Assembly: GCA_027485645.1 (NCBI GenBank)
Contig: JAIXQR010000007.1
Location: 496,001 to 560,000 of the forward strand
Length of the DNA: 64,000 nucleotides
Direction of reading: 5' to 3'
Source of the DNA: a bacterium
Lineage (GTDB): Bacteria > Armatimonadota > Fimbriimonadia > Fimbriimonadales > Fimbriimonadaceae
Position 1 is the stretch's first letter, and each line of letters starts with the position of its first letter. Of the stretch, positions 1-9,520 are shown piece after piece. Made by a program: the position numbers and the translations under genes. The notes beneath the pieces were generated by a model. The model searched no databases, had not been told where the DNA came from, and worked only from the letters and a program-made list of their open reading frames with translations.

Positions 1-907
1 CCATGACTGTGATTGGCTGTCGGATGCTTGTGAGATTGGGTGAAACTCTAAGACAAGCCGACGTGCTATCAAACCCAACAATGCTTAGATCACGAGGAAG
101 CTCGAGCCCCATGCTCGTTGCGAGACTCATACATTGAAACGCTACGTCGTCGGACCACACGAAAAGTGCGGTGGGAGGATTCGGGCGCTGCATTAGACGA
201 CAGAAAGCTTCTGGTTGGTCGAGAGGGCTGTACATCACGACGATGTCACGATCCTCGATTTGCGCACCAGCAGCCCTAGCGGTGGCAACAAAGCCATTCT
301 TCCGGTCTGCCGCATCAACGGAGTTCTCGGAACCAGCAATCATAGCAAGCCTTCGATGCCCGAGTCCAAGCAAGTGCTGGGCTGCGAGCCTTCCGCCAGA
401 GTAATTGTCCGTGTCTACAAATGGAACGTCTGCTTCGTCAGGCCGACTAAAAAAGCTAACAATCGGCAATCCGCGATCTTTGAGCGCTTTGATAAGCGGG
501 TCGCCAGCATCCCGAAGAATTAAGGCTCCATCTACTCGACCGCTTGCCAAGTAGCTCGCATCTGAATCGGGACCATCTGCTACGTTCGTGTGAAGCATCA
601 CGTCGACACGCTGCTCGACTCCCTCTTCGCAAACGCCTCGCAAGACCTCCGGGATGAAACTAGAAGTACTCGCAAAGTAGCTTGCCCCCTGAAACACAAC
701 CGCAATCGCGTTGGTACGTCGCTGAGCCAACATCTGCCCGACCGCATTTGCTGTGTAGTTAAGGGAACGAGCCGTGTTAATGATGCGTTGACTCGTAGCT
801 TCGCTTATTCCCCGCTCGCGGGCTCGACCGTTGAGCACATAGCTCACGGTGACTTTTCCCACTCCGGCTTCTCTCGCCACGTCACCAATAGTTGTTCTTC
901 GCATCAT
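1..907 (-). CDS. LacI/GalR-family transcriptional regulator (C-terminal end beyond the window)
   Basis: Reading the minus strand from a tandem ATG at 907/904 gives an open frame of about 302 codons that leaves the window at base 1. The N-terminus is a LacI helix-turn-helix (TIGDVAREAGVGKVTVS), followed by the hinge-helix region and a periplasmic-binding-protein-like ligand domain (VDTDNYSGGRLAAQHLLGLGHRR, then LFVWSDDVAFQCMSLA and LSIVGFDS). This is the usual order for a sugar- or nucleoside-responsive repressor; the ligand cannot be told. The start is supported by the HTH beginning 4 residues in. A near-perfect LacI-type operator lies 3 nt upstream of the start, so autoregulation is likely. 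The last 20-40 residues are missing off the left edge. Confidence 0.93.
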   Translation of the reverse strand, partial: MMRRTTIGDVAREAGVGKVTVSYVLNGRARERGISEATSQRIINTARSLNYTANAVGQMLAQRRTNAIAVVFQGASYFASTSSFIPEVLRGVCEEGVEQRVDVMLHTNVADGPDSDASYLASGRVDGALILRDAGDPLIKALKDRGLPIVSFFSRPDEADVPFVDTDNYSGGRLAAQHLLGLGHRRLAMIAGSENSVDAADRKNGFVATARAAGAQIEDRDIVVMYSPLDQPEAFCRLMQRPNPPTALFVWSDDVAFQCMSLATSMGLELPRDLSIVGFDSTSACLRVSPNLTSIRQPITVM

Positions 908-909
908 TG

Positions 910-923
910 CTGAACCGCTTCAG
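910..923 (-). promoter_or_regulatory. LacI-type operator in front of the regulator gene
   Basis: The site CTGAACCGCTTCAG is a 14-bp palindrome with a central CG and one mismatched pair, 3 nt upstream of the regulator start. It differs at one base from the perfect palindrome TGAACCGGTTCA at 1278-1289. A central CpG palindrome is typical of LacI-family operators. A weak promoter can be drawn upstream (TTTCCA, 17 nt, TAGGGT on the minus strand), which would put the operator near the transcription start. Confidence 0.65.
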
Positions 924-960
924 TACCCTACTCACATGCTAACAGACTGGAAAACTGAAT

Positions 961-1263
961 CTAACGGGGAGCGCCGGTTGCTCGACCAGCCGTAGGTGGA
1001 TTCTTGATCACATCCCAGTACTTTCTGGCACTTTCTTCTGACTTGCTTTCAAATGTATTGATGAACTTCTGCTTATCTTCCGGTGAAAGTGCATCAAAGT
1101 CACCTTTTGCTTTGTCAAAAAGTTCTTTGCGGGTCTTGCCGAGTTCTTCAGCCGTGGCCATGTAGCCCTTGTCAAGTTGTCCGGTTTCCGACTCGCTGCA
1201 GCCCGACACGCCTAGACCGGCAAGCAGCAACATTGCTAGAAAAAAGGCACCAGTGACTTTCAT
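961..1263 (-). CDS. small lipoprotein, putative LacI-regulon member
   Basis: This is a 100-residue protein with a signal peptide and lipobox (LLLAGLGVSGC, lipidated Cys at about residue 22), followed by a short charged helical domain. I recognise no family. The segment LSPEDKQKFINTFESKSEESARKYWDVIKN looks like a small helical bundle and the tail is Pro/Gly/Arg rich. It is exported and probably anchored in a membrane. A clear sigma70 promoter with an embedded LacI-type operator lies directly upstream. The minus-strand regulator follows 53 nt downstream, so the two may share transcripts. Function unknown. Confidence 0.8.
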   Translation of the reverse strand: MKVTGAFFLAMLLLAGLGVSGCSESETGQLDKGYMATAEELGKTRKELFDKAKGDFDALSPEDKQKFINTFESKSEESARKYWDVIKNPPTAGRATGAPR

Positions 1264-1269
1264 GTCACT

Positions 1270-1298
1270 AGTTTAGGTGAACCGGTTCAGTTTGTCAA
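1270..1298 (-). promoter_or_regulatory. sigma70-like promoter with embedded LacI-type operator
   Basis: On the minus strand TTGACA (1298-1293) is separated by exactly 17 nt from TAAACT (1275-1270). The spacer contains the perfect palindrome TGAACCGGTTCA (1278-1289). The start codon begins at 1263, only 6 nt past the -10 box, so the mRNA would be leaderless or nearly so. A repressor bound here would block RNA polymerase. The match to the site in front of the LacI-family gene at 907 makes that protein the likely ligand. Confidence 0.75.
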
Positions 1299-1376
1299 GA
1301 CCGAGAGCGGCTCTTTCTACCAAATGCTTGGAGGTGGCGCATCGACTTCGCATTAGTCAGTTGCTGGATACCGGTT

Positions 1377-2498
1377 TTACGCAGCAGAATCATCCCCGAC
1401 TATCAACAAAATCCTAAATAAACGATCAACGTCCGAGATCAGCACCCGTTCATCAATCCCGTGCATGGCGACCGGGACGAGGCCGAACTCCAAGGTCTCG
1501 ATTCCCTCGGCAACAAAGTGCCGGGCGTCGCTGGTGCCGCCGCCGGTGCTGAGGTTGGTTTCGATTCCCGTCACCGACCGGATAGCGTTTGCCACCTTCT
1601 CGGCCAAGGCACCCGGGGGCGATAGGAACGGAACGGCGCTGGCGTTCCAAACCGCCTCGAACCGCACGCCATGCTTCGCTAAGATCGCCTCGGTTCGCTG
1701 AATCAGAACCTCGGCCGGTGAACCGGGTCCGTTACGGAAGTTGAGCCCGACAAAGGCTTCGCCGGGAATCACGTTCGAGGCACCCGCTCCGGAGCGGAGT
1801 TCCCAGACTTGCATGCTCGTCGGCGGGAAGAATTCATCCCCCTCGTCCCACTGCTCCGACACCAACTCGCTGAGCGCGGGAGCGAGCATGTGCGCGGCGT
1901 TCTCGGCCAGGTGGGCATAGGCGACGTGGCCCTGAACGCCTTGGACGGTGATTCGCCCGGTGAGCGATCCACGCCGGCCCGGTTTGCAGGTGTCACCGAG
2001 CACCGAAACCGAGGTCGGTTCAGCGACCAGCGCGCTCTGGATCACTTCCCCACGTTCCAGCAGGAATCGCAGCGCGCGGACGGTACCGTCGTCGGCTTTC
2101 GCTTCTTCGTCGCTAGTCAGCAGCAGCGCCAACCCATCCGCTTCCCCGCTCGCGGCGAGGCGTTCGAGCGCGACGACCATTGCCGCCACGCCGGACTTCA
2201 TGTCGCTGGCGCCGCGACCGTGGAGGTAGCCGTCCTTCTCGGTTGGCGCAAAAGGATCGCTGCTCCACTCGGCAATCGGTCCTGGCGGAACCACGTCGGT
2301 ATGACCATTGAAGCAGAGCCGCACCGGTCCGGTGCCCATCCTCACCCAAAGGTTGTCGGTCTCGCCAAACCGAATTCGCTCGACCGCGAACCCGGCACGG
2401 GTCAGCCGTTCCGCGATGATGTCTTGGCATCCCGCATCATTCGGCGAGACCGACGGCCGGGCGATCAGTTCTTTGAGGAGGGCGAGGACTTCGGGCAT
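1377..2498 (-). CDS. dapE: succinyl-diaminopimelate desuccinylase
   Basis: Hydrolyses N-succinyl-LL-2,6-diaminopimelate to LL-diaminopimelate and succinate, feeding lysine and peptidoglycan synthesis in the cytoplasm. At 373 residues it has the normal length of the M20 metallopeptidase family. Visible motifs are the first zinc-ligand block FNGHTDVVPPG (about residues 64-74), the GRGASDMKSG block with the bridging Asp, the catalytic glutamates in LLTSDEEAKADDGT, and the C-terminal STGGGTSDARH segment. The start ATG shares one base with the dapD stop (TGATG), so translation is coupled. It is the last gene of a dapC-orf-orf-dapD-dapE cluster. Confidence 0.95.
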   Translation of the reverse strand: MPEVLALLKELIARPSVSPNDAGCQDIIAERLTRAGFAVERIRFGETDNLWVRMGTGPVRLCFNGHTDVVPPGPIAEWSSDPFAPTEKDGYLHGRGASDMKSGVAAMVVALERLAASGEADGLALLLTSDEEAKADDGTVRALRFLLERGEVIQSALVAEPTSVSVLGDTCKPGRRGSLTGRITVQGVQGHVAYAHLAENAAHMLAPALSELVSEQWDEGDEFFPPTSMQVWELRSGAGASNVIPGEAFVGLNFRNGPGSPAEVLIQRTEAILAKHGVRFEAVWNASAVPFLSPPGALAEKVANAIRSVTGIETNLSTGGGTSDARHFVAEGIETLEFGLVPVAMHGIDERVLISDVDRLFRILLIVGDDSAA

Positions 2499-3313
2499 CA
2501 GTCGTTCCGAAGAAGCTCGTTTAGGGCGGTCTTGGCCCGCGTTTGGGCGTCGACTCGCTTCACGATGACCGCGCAGGCCAGCGAGTGCGAACCGTCCTTG
2601 CTTGGCAAGGAACCAGGGACTACAACCGATCCCGAGGGGACGCGGCCGTAGGTGACTTCGCCGGTCGCGCGATCGTAAATCTTCGTGCTCTGACCAATGA
2701 AAACGCCCATGGAGATGACGGAGTTTTCCTCGACAATCACGCCTTCTACGATCTCGCTTCGGGCACCAATGAAGCAGTTGTCTTCGACAATCGTCGGGTT
2801 CGCCTGAATCGGCTCCAGCACGCCGCCGAGCCCGACGCCGCCGCTGAGGTGGACGTTCTTGCCGACCTGCGCGCAGGAGCCGACGGTCGCCCAGGTGTCA
2901 ACCATCGTGCCCTCGTCCACGTAGGCACCCACGTTCACGTAGCTCGGCATAAGGACGACGTTCTTGGCAAGATACGCGCCTTTTCGGGCGAAGGCAGGGG
3001 GAACGATTCGGTATCCGGCGGCGCGGAAATCGGCATCTTCCAGCCCTTCAAACTTCGAGGCGACCTTGTCGAAGTACGGGAATCCAGCGGACATGATTTG
3101 GTTGTCCTTCAGTCGGAACGAAAGCAGGACCGCTTTCTTGATCCATTGGTGGGTCACCCAATCGCCGTCGATCTTTTCGGCGACGCGGATGGTGCCGCTG
3201 TCGAGTTGGGCTAGGGTCGTTTCAACCGCTTCTCGGACGTCGGTCGGATGGCTGCTCGGCGAGAATTCGGTTCGACGCTCCCAGGCGTCGTTGATGAGGG
3301 TTTCCAGATTCAC
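2498..3313 (-). CDS. dapD: 2,3,4,5-tetrahydropyridine-2,6-dicarboxylate N-succinyltransferase
   Basis: Transfers succinyl from succinyl-CoA to tetrahydrodipicolinate, the committed step of the succinylase lysine branch. The 271-residue protein has the DapD N-terminal helical domain followed by a left-handed beta-helix of hexapeptide repeats (for example [19 protein letters not shown] and [19 protein letters not shown]) and the C-terminal part [20 protein letters not shown]. The start is GTG at 3313, whose bases overlap the TGA of the upstream gene (GTGA), and the stop overlaps the dapE start. This gives a tight chain of coupled genes and presumably equal expression of DapD and DapE. Confidence 0.96.
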   Translation of the reverse strand: MNLETLINDAWERRTEFSPSSHPTDVREAVETTLAQLDSGTIRVAEKIDGDWVTHQWIKKAVLLSFRLKDNQIMSAGFPYFDKVASKFEGLEDADFRAAGYRIVPPAFARKGAYLAKNVVLMPSYVNVGAYVDEGTMVDTWATVGSCAQVGKNVHLSGGVGLGGVLEPIQANPTIVEDNCFIGARSEIVEGVIVEENSVISMGVFIGQSTKIYDRATGEVTYGRVPSGSVVVPGSLPSKDGSHSLACAVIVKRVDAQTRAKTALNELLRND

Positions 3314-3924
3314 TTAGCCGGGTGTACCCCAGCAGATGCGTGGATACGCGGCACGTAGCCCGCTTGCAGAATGCGGACTAAGCTCGGCGCGGTGATCTGA
3401 TGCGCCCGGTGCGGCAGATGAACCTCCGGTCCGTAGCCGGAATGTGACCACTTTCTCGCGTGGCGACCGAGTTTGACGAACGCATCGCCATCGGCTTCGA
3501 ACATCGCAAAATCGGGCAGTTCCAGCGGCACGATCTTCGGTCTTTCGCCGTGGATCATGGGCACTCGCTCGACGTGGAGCTGCCGATCGATATCAAACGC
3601 GGGCGGCTTTTCGTCGAATGCCTCCTGCCAAGCATCGCGGAACCGGTTGTAATCCTCCCGACGACATAGCGCACAAGGTCGGTGCCCCGCGGCGAGCGCG
3701 GTGACTTCATCGAGAAAGAACAGCTCGGTGTAGGTGCCGGGCGACATGAGGGGCCGCCGAACGCCCTTGTATTCCAGTTCGCAACTAATCCAAAGCCGCG
3801 CCTTCCAGCGTTCGGAAACGAGCTTCCCGTCCAGATGCAAAATTCCGCGGTTCCCCATGAGGTCTCCGCGAGCGGAGCTGGCTTCGATGCGGCTAAAGGG
3901 GGTGACGCGGTTTTGTCTTGGCAT
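3310..3924 (-). CDS. conserved protein of unknown function in the dap operon
   Basis: This 204-residue protein has no signal peptide. Its strongest segment is [39 protein letters not shown], with a Cys-x2-Cys pair after an HRP motif; it also has a central [13 protein letters not shown] stretch and a C-terminal [20 protein letters not shown] that is rich in His. The pattern suggests a metal-binding or nuclease-like domain, but I do not recognise a named family. Its stop overlaps the dapD GTG start, so it is co-translated with the lysine genes. Whether it works in lysine synthesis or is only co-transcribed is unknown. Confidence 0.8.
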   Translation of the reverse strand: MPRQNRVTPFSRIEASSARGDLMGNRGILHLDGKLVSERWKARLWISCELEYKGVRRPLMSPGTYTELFFLDEVTALAAGHRPCALCRREDYNRFRDAWQEAFDEKPPAFDIDRQLHVERVPMIHGERPKIVPLELPDFAMFEADGDAFVKLGRHARKWSHSGYGPEVHLPHRAHQITAPSLVRILQAGYVPRIHASAGVHPAK

Positions 3925-4025
3925 GGCTCTTTGCCAGTTTTACCGAGTGTTCACTGACTCCAGATCAACACCCGCCGTCGTGGCGAGTGGGACATTGAGA
4001 TCGCATAGAACTCGCACCTAAGGAA

Positions 4026-4451
4026 CTATTCCGGTTCAGGTCCGAGGAAGTTTTTCCTGTATAGCTCGGTTACTTCCTTTCCGACACTATCAGGGTCGAC
4101 GTATATCCAGAACGGAAGCATCTTGTTCACACCCTGTTCCTTCCACACGAAATAGAACGTGCCAGCCCAAGGCTGCGGCTCTTCTATCTCGTACCCCCCA
4201 TCTTCGTTCTCCTTATGCCGTGTGGAACGAGTAAGCGCTACCAATATCTTTCGAATCACCTCTGGCCGGCGCTCCGATGTCGGGCTGGCCAGCGGAAGCT
4301 TAAGTTTCTGTCGACCACGTGCCCATATTCCACTTACTCGAATTTCGTGGACTCGCTTTTTGAGGAGGAATCTGGCTATGTGCTGTATTTGCTTGTTCGG
4401 AATTCGCTCCTCCGCCAAACCAATTGCCAGAACCGCCGCGGCGAGGATCAT
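4026..4451 (-). CDS. hypothetical protein coupled to dapC
   Basis: A 141-residue protein whose start overlaps the dapC stop as ATGA, so it is translated after dapC. The N-terminus (ILAAAVLAIGLAEER) is hydrophobic and could be a short signal or membrane segment. The rest is basic in the first half and acidic at the C-terminus (KNFLGPEPE). The segment GTFYFVWKEQGVNKMLPFWIYVDPDSVGKEVTELYRK looks like a compact alpha/beta unit. I recognise no family. A 101-nt gap with no visible promoter or terminator separates it from the next cluster gene. Confidence 0.65.
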   Translation of the reverse strand: MILAAAVLAIGLAEERIPNKQIQHIARFLLKKRVHEIRVSGIWARGRQKLKLPLASPTSERRPEVIRKILVALTRSTRHKENEDGGYEIEEPQPWAGTFYFVWKEQGVNKMLPFWIYVDPDSVGKEVTELYRKNFLGPEPE

Positions 4452-5653
4452 TGAATTGGCCCCGCGCTACTCACTGCACTGTTCTGGACCAAGTCAGACA
4501 TCGCCTCTGCGGCGCGGACGCAAGTCGCCAGATCAGCAACTAACGCAATCCGCACGTATCCAGCGCCGGAGTTTTGGCCGTTTGCATCTCGGGCGAGATA
4601 CGTCCCGGGTAGTACGGTCACGTTAGCGGTGGCATAGAGCTCCCGAGCGAACGCCTCGTCCGACCCTGCCCAGCGAGATGACTCCGGAACTTTCGCCCAA
4701 AGGAAGAAACCCCCGGCCGGGATTTCGCATGGCAACACCTGATTGACCATCGGCTGACAAACCTCAAACTTCTCCCGGTAGAGTCGCCGGTTCTCCCCTA
4801 CGTGGGCTTCGTCTGACCAGGCTACGGCGCTGGCCTGTTGCACGACCGAGCTAGGTGCAGCACCGTGATAGGTGCGGTGGAGGCGAATCTTATCCATCAC
4901 ATCGGGCGCACCAAAAATGAATCCCGAGCGAAGCCCTGGTGCGCTGGATCGCTTGCTGAGCGAGTTCAAAACGACGACGCGCGGATTCTGAGTTTGAACG
5001 CCCCCATAGGGCGGCTCGGATTGGTACAGCTCGGAATACGGCTCGTCGGAAACGATCAGGAAGTCGAACTCGTCGGCGAGCTGGGTCAGCGCCTGGTAGT
5101 GATCGGCGGAGATGACCGAACCGGTCGGGTTACCGGGCGAGCACAGATACACCAGTTGCACCCGTGGCCACACTTCGGCGGGAACAACCGAGAAGTCGGG
5201 CAGGAACTGCGTTCCGGCGACCGTCGGGACATAGAACGGTTCCGCCCCGGCCATGATCGCGGCACCTTCGTAAATTTGATAGAAAGGGTTCGGAACCAGC
5301 ACGACCGGCCGGGTTGATGGATCGATGATCGCCTGGGCGGCGGCAAACAGCCCCTCTCTTGACCCGCTCACGGGCAAGATTTGCCGGGAAGCATCGACTT
5401 CCACCCCGTAGCGTCGGTGAATCCAACCGGCGACGGCGGTGAGAAATTCTGGCGTTCCACCGGTCGGCGGATACTTTGCAAGCAAGCCGAGGTTGGCGTG
5501 AATGGCGTCGAGCAGAACCTTTGGCGTCGCGTGCTGCGGCTCGCCAATGCCCATGTTGATGTGCGGCAAATCTGCAGGTGGAACCACGCCAGCAAAGAGG
5601 GACCGCAGACGTTCAAATGGGTACGGATGCAGCAGGTCCAGCGCGGGGTTCAT
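4448..5653 (-). CDS. dapC: N-succinyldiaminopimelate aminotransferase (DapC-type PLP aminotransferase)
   Basis: A fold-type I PLP aminotransferase of 401 residues. The N-terminus LDLLHPYPFERLRSLFAG followed by INMGIGEPQHATP is typical of the DapC group rather than general aspartate aminotransferases. The PLP-binding blocks are VSGSREGLFAAAQ, YLCSPGNPTGSV, SDEPYSELY and the Schiff-base lysine in NSLSKRSSAPGLRSGF (about residue 233). The predicted reaction is transamination of N-succinyl-2-amino-6-ketopimelate with glutamate. Linkage to dapD and dapE supports this over ArgD or a broad-specificity enzyme. It starts the minus-strand lysine cluster and is divergent from groES, with the CIRCE region between them. 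Confidence 0.9.
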   Translation of the reverse strand: MNPALDLLHPYPFERLRSLFAGVVPPADLPHINMGIGEPQHATPKVLLDAIHANLGLLAKYPPTGGTPEFLTAVAGWIHRRYGVEVDASRQILPVSGSREGLFAAAQAIIDPSTRPVVLVPNPFYQIYEGAAIMAGAEPFYVPTVAGTQFLPDFSVVPAEVWPRVQLVYLCSPGNPTGSVISADHYQALTQLADEFDFLIVSDEPYSELYQSEPPYGGVQTQNPRVVVLNSLSKRSSAPGLRSGFIFGAPDVMDKIRLHRTYHGAAPSSVVQQASAVAWSDEAHVGENRRLYREKFEVCQPMVNQVLPCEIPAGGFFLWAKVPESSRWAGSDEAFARELYATANVTVLPGTYLARDANGQNSGAGYVRIALVADLATCVRAAEAMSDLVQNSAVSSAGPIQ

Positions 5654-5687
5654 ACGAGGGGTTTACCCAGATTTTTGGTCCCAGATA

Positions 5688-5749
5688 TTGCAGTCGTTAG
5701 CACTCAAAACGGTATAGTGCTAATAGCAGGCAACGCCGGAGAGTGCTAA
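5688..5749 (+). promoter_or_regulatory. groES promoter with CIRCE operator and an extra half-site
   Basis: TTAGCACTC (5697-5705), 9 nt, then TAGTGCTAA (5715-5723) is a CIRCE element with one mismatch from the TTAGCACTC-N9-GAGTGCTAA consensus. A further exact half-site GAGTGCTAA lies at 5741-5749. A plausible promoter is TTGCAG (5688-5693) and TATAGT (5713-5718) with a 19-nt spacer, so HrcA bound at CIRCE would cover the -10 box. CIRCE is the HrcA binding site; no hrcA gene is in this window. Confidence 0.88.
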
Positions 5750-5781
5750 TTCTTGGCTTGCCTTCCAACTCAGGAGAACCT

Positions 5782-6093
5782 ATGGCGATCAAACCGTTAC
5801 ACGATCGAATCATCATCAAGGCGGCCGCGAAGGAAGAAAAAACCGCTAGCGGCATCATCTTGCCAGACACCGCACAAGAGAAGCCACAGCGCGGCGAAGT
5901 GCTCGCGGTTGGCCCAGGCAAGCGACTTGACAGCGGCCAGCTTGCCGCCGTCGACGTAGTTGTCGGAGACATCGTTCTCTACGGCAAGTACAGCGGAACC
6001 GAAGTTAAGGTTGACGGCGAGGACCTCATCATCCTTCGCGCCGAAGACGTTTTGGCCGTTCTCTCGAACGTCGCCGTGCCTGCAAACGCATAA
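5782..6093 (+). CDS. groES: co-chaperonin GroES
   Basis: The 10-kDa lid of the chaperonin, 103 residues. It begins [13 protein letters not shown] and contains the mobile-loop region [31 protein letters not shown] and the end [20 protein letters not shown]. The start at 5782 is chosen because it has a good Shine-Dalgarno site (AGGAGA, 5772-5777) and gives the family N-terminus; the longer frame from 5743 lies inside the operator. It is followed by groEL after 9 nt and is under CIRCE control. Confidence 0.98.
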   Translation: MAIKPLHDRIIIKAAAKEEKTASGIILPDTAQEKPQRGEVLAVGPGKRLDSGQLAAVDVVVGDIVLYGKYSGTEVKVDGEDLIILRAEDVLAVLSNVAVPANA

Positions 6094-7707
<1,614 letters not shown>

Positions 7708-7725
7708 GATTTCTTAGTGAGCTTC

Positions 7726-7762
7726 GGCCCCCTTGCCACTTTGGCGAGGGGGCCGTTTTTTT
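7726..7762 (+). terminator. rho-independent terminator of groES-groEL
   Basis: Stem GGCCCCCTTGCC (7726-7737) pairs with GGCGAGGGGGCC (7743-7754) over a 5-nt loop with one G-U pair, then a run of seven T after one G. It lies 19 nt past the groEL stop and just before the 3' end of the convergent hydrolase gene. Confidence 0.93.
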
Positions 7763-7763
7763 G

Positions 7764-8882
7764 TTACTGCTGCTTCGAGTACTTCTTCTCGGCGAGGGCG
7801 AAGAGTTCGAGGGTGAATTCGGTTACCGGGAATCCTCGGTCGTTGCCGAACGGCTTCGGGTTGCCGATTCCTAGATTCGAGAGCATGATGACCGACAGGC
7901 CGGTGTCGAAGTTACGCGCAATGGCGGTGCCGGTGTGTCCGGTGTGGAAGCCGGTTCGTCCGCCGCCACTCTTCACGACTGTCCAACCTGCGGCGTAGGG
8001 CACTGCGGCGTTCGGGAGCTTGCCATTGTTGGTCAGGAACGGAGTCATCGCTCGTTCCCAGGTAGCGTTCGAGAGCAGTTTTCGCTGAGCAATTGCGGTT
8101 TCCCACTTGGCAAGGTCATCGATGGTTGAGTAGAGACCGCCGAAAGCGTTGAAATCGAACGAGCCCATGGCTTCGGCAATACTCCAGCGCGCGAACTTGT
8201 TATCGCGGATCGTGTATTGATCAGCCAGCATCGGGACGACGGCCGAGCGATTGATAAAGCCAGATGAGGTCATGCCGAGCGGGGTGAGGATGCGGCGCTC
8301 GACTTGCTCGGGGAACGGCGCTCCGCCCGCGGCTTCGATGACGTGGCCGAGGAGCTGGTAGCCGACGTTGCTGTACTGGAACTTGGTGCCCGCCGGGAAC
8401 GCGGGGGTCATTTTGAACGTGTCTTCCAGCTGCTGTGCCCGCGTGTACGGGAGGAAGGAGAGCGAGCTGTACCGCGGCGGAACCACAGCGAATTCGGGCA
8501 GTCCGGCCGAGTGATTCATCAGATGTTGAACCTGGACATTCGCCCAAGATGCCGGTGCGCTTGGGAAGAATTTGGACAGCGGATCTTCGAGCGAGAGCTT
8601 CTTATCGTCCACCAAAAGGAGCGCCAGAACGGCGGCGAACTGTTTGCTGACGCTGGCGAGCTCGAACTTGGTTTCTCGGCGAACCGGAACTTGCCATTGG
8701 ATGTTGGCGACGCCGGCATTCACCTGCTTAACGACTTTGCCGTTTTGCACCACGGCGATGGCAACGCCGGGGATTTGGTACTTCTTGACCGCGTTCTTCA
8801 CGGCATCGTCGATCGCGTCGGCCGCGCCGATGCTTGTGAGGGCGAGGGTTAAGCACAAAGCCGGAATTCGGAGTCGCTGCAT
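7764..8882 (-). CDS. beta-lactamase-family serine hydrolase (class C / esterase-like), secreted
   Basis: A 372-residue protein with a signal peptide (MQRLRIPALCLTLALTSIGAADA). It has the penicillin-binding/beta-lactamase fold motifs: SVSK as the S-x-x-K nucleophile box, YSN in FQYSNVGYQLLGHVIEAAGG, and HTG in GFHTGHTGTAIARNF in place of KTG. Such proteins act as DD-peptidases, esterases or amidases; the substrate cannot be told. The start at 8882 is preferred over the longer frame from 9068 because it opens directly with the signal peptide and the extra 62 residues look non-coding. It converges on the groEL terminator. Confidence 0.88.
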   Translation of the reverse strand: MQRLRIPALCLTLALTSIGAADAIDDAVKNAVKKYQIPGVAIAVVQNGKVVKQVNAGVANIQWQVPVRRETKFELASVSKQFAAVLALLLVDDKKLSLEDPLSKFFPSAPASWANVQVQHLMNHSAGLPEFAVVPPRYSSLSFLPYTRAQQLEDTFKMTPAFPAGTKFQYSNVGYQLLGHVIEAAGGAPFPEQVERRILTPLGMTSSGFINRSAVVPMLADQYTIRDNKFARWSIAEAMGSFDFNAFGGLYSTIDDLAKWETAIAQRKLLSNATWERAMTPFLTNNGKLPNAAVPYAAGWTVVKSGGGRTGFHTGHTGTAIARNFDTGLSVIMLSNLGIGNPKPFGNDRGFPVTEFTLELFALAEKKYSKQQ

Positions 8883-9037
8883 GTTCGTATCGTATCCGTA
8901 ATGGCAGGGTGGCGTAAACCGGTTGGCGAACGTTTCGCTAACGGTTCTTCGCCTAATCTGAGGAAAGCCGAAAGTTCTGACGCGTCCAATGCGAAAGGAA
9001 CAATCCTTTCGGATACCATGAACATCGGAGGCAGATG

Positions 9038-9382
9038 ATGAGCAACGCAGAAGTAGAAAAAGTAGCAAGCACCGGCAAGATTGTCGAATCGGAATTCATT
9101 CGAGTGGTGTATCAGCAGGGGCTTCCACAGACCGTTGGCGTCAACGGCTGCCGCGTGGAAGACGTGATCGCAGTGGCAATGGCCCGGTTGGATGACTATC
9201 AGAACGGATTACTCGCTTGCGAAGAGAACGAAGAAGCGATCACGTTCCTGCGAAAGGCGACCCGCGCTCTAGAGGACCGACGGCGACGACGAATGGAGCA
9301 GGGTGTGTTTAACACCATGTCTCGCCACGTCATCATTCGGACCGAAGACGAGCACGAAGACTTTTCCGCCACTGGGGCTTGA
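9038..9382 (+). CDS. small protein resembling the Acb2/Tad1 hairpin family
   Basis: A 114-residue protein. Its core reads VGVNGCRVEDVIAVAMARLD, DYQNGLLACEENEEAITFLR and then KATRALEDRRRRRMEQGV. By eye this matches a pattern I recall from phage and actinobacterial small proteins (VNGC, ED-V, RL, FQ-G, ACREN, AL, R-R-GV-T) that carry the Acb2/Tad1 hairpin domain. Acb2 and Tad1 proteins bind cyclic-oligonucleotide or cyclic-ADP-ribose signals in phage counter-defence; the cellular role of chromosomal relatives is not known to me. The start at 9038 is favoured over 9035 by spacing from GGAGG (9027-9031). There are no phage genes nearby. The family call is from memory and tentative; that the gene is real is more certain. 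Confidence 0.5.
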   Translation: MSNAEVEKVASTGKIVESEFIRVVYQQGLPQTVGVNGCRVEDVIAVAMARLDDYQNGLLACEENEEAITFLRKATRALEDRRRRRMEQGVFNTMSRHVIIRTEDEHEDFSATGA

Positions 9383-9401
9383 CCTAATTTCGGGTGCCTA
9401 A

Positions 9402-9421
9402 AGGCCCAATCTAACGGGCCT
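9402..9421 (+). terminator. possible weak hairpin after the small protein gene
   Basis: AGGCCC (9402-9407) and GGGCCT (9416-9421) form a perfect 6-bp stem with an 8-nt loop, 19 nt past the stop codon. No T-run follows, so this may be a processing hairpin or a weak terminator. Confidence 0.3.
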
Positions 9422-9520
9422 AACCCCCGCTCAGAAAAATTTTCGCATAAAACATTACACACCCGGCACAAAGCCGAATGTGAGATGCGTATAGCACGCA
9501 TCTTTGGTTCAAGGGAACAA

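Noticed and set aside
590-913. Plus-strand frame of 107 codons near the left edge
   Set aside because: It is antisense to the LacI-family regulator, which has a clear HTH and ligand domain on the minus strand.
1809-2651. A 280-codon plus-strand frame over dapE and dapD
   Set aside because: Antisense to two certain, coupled genes; sequence looks like a shadow and no homology is evident.
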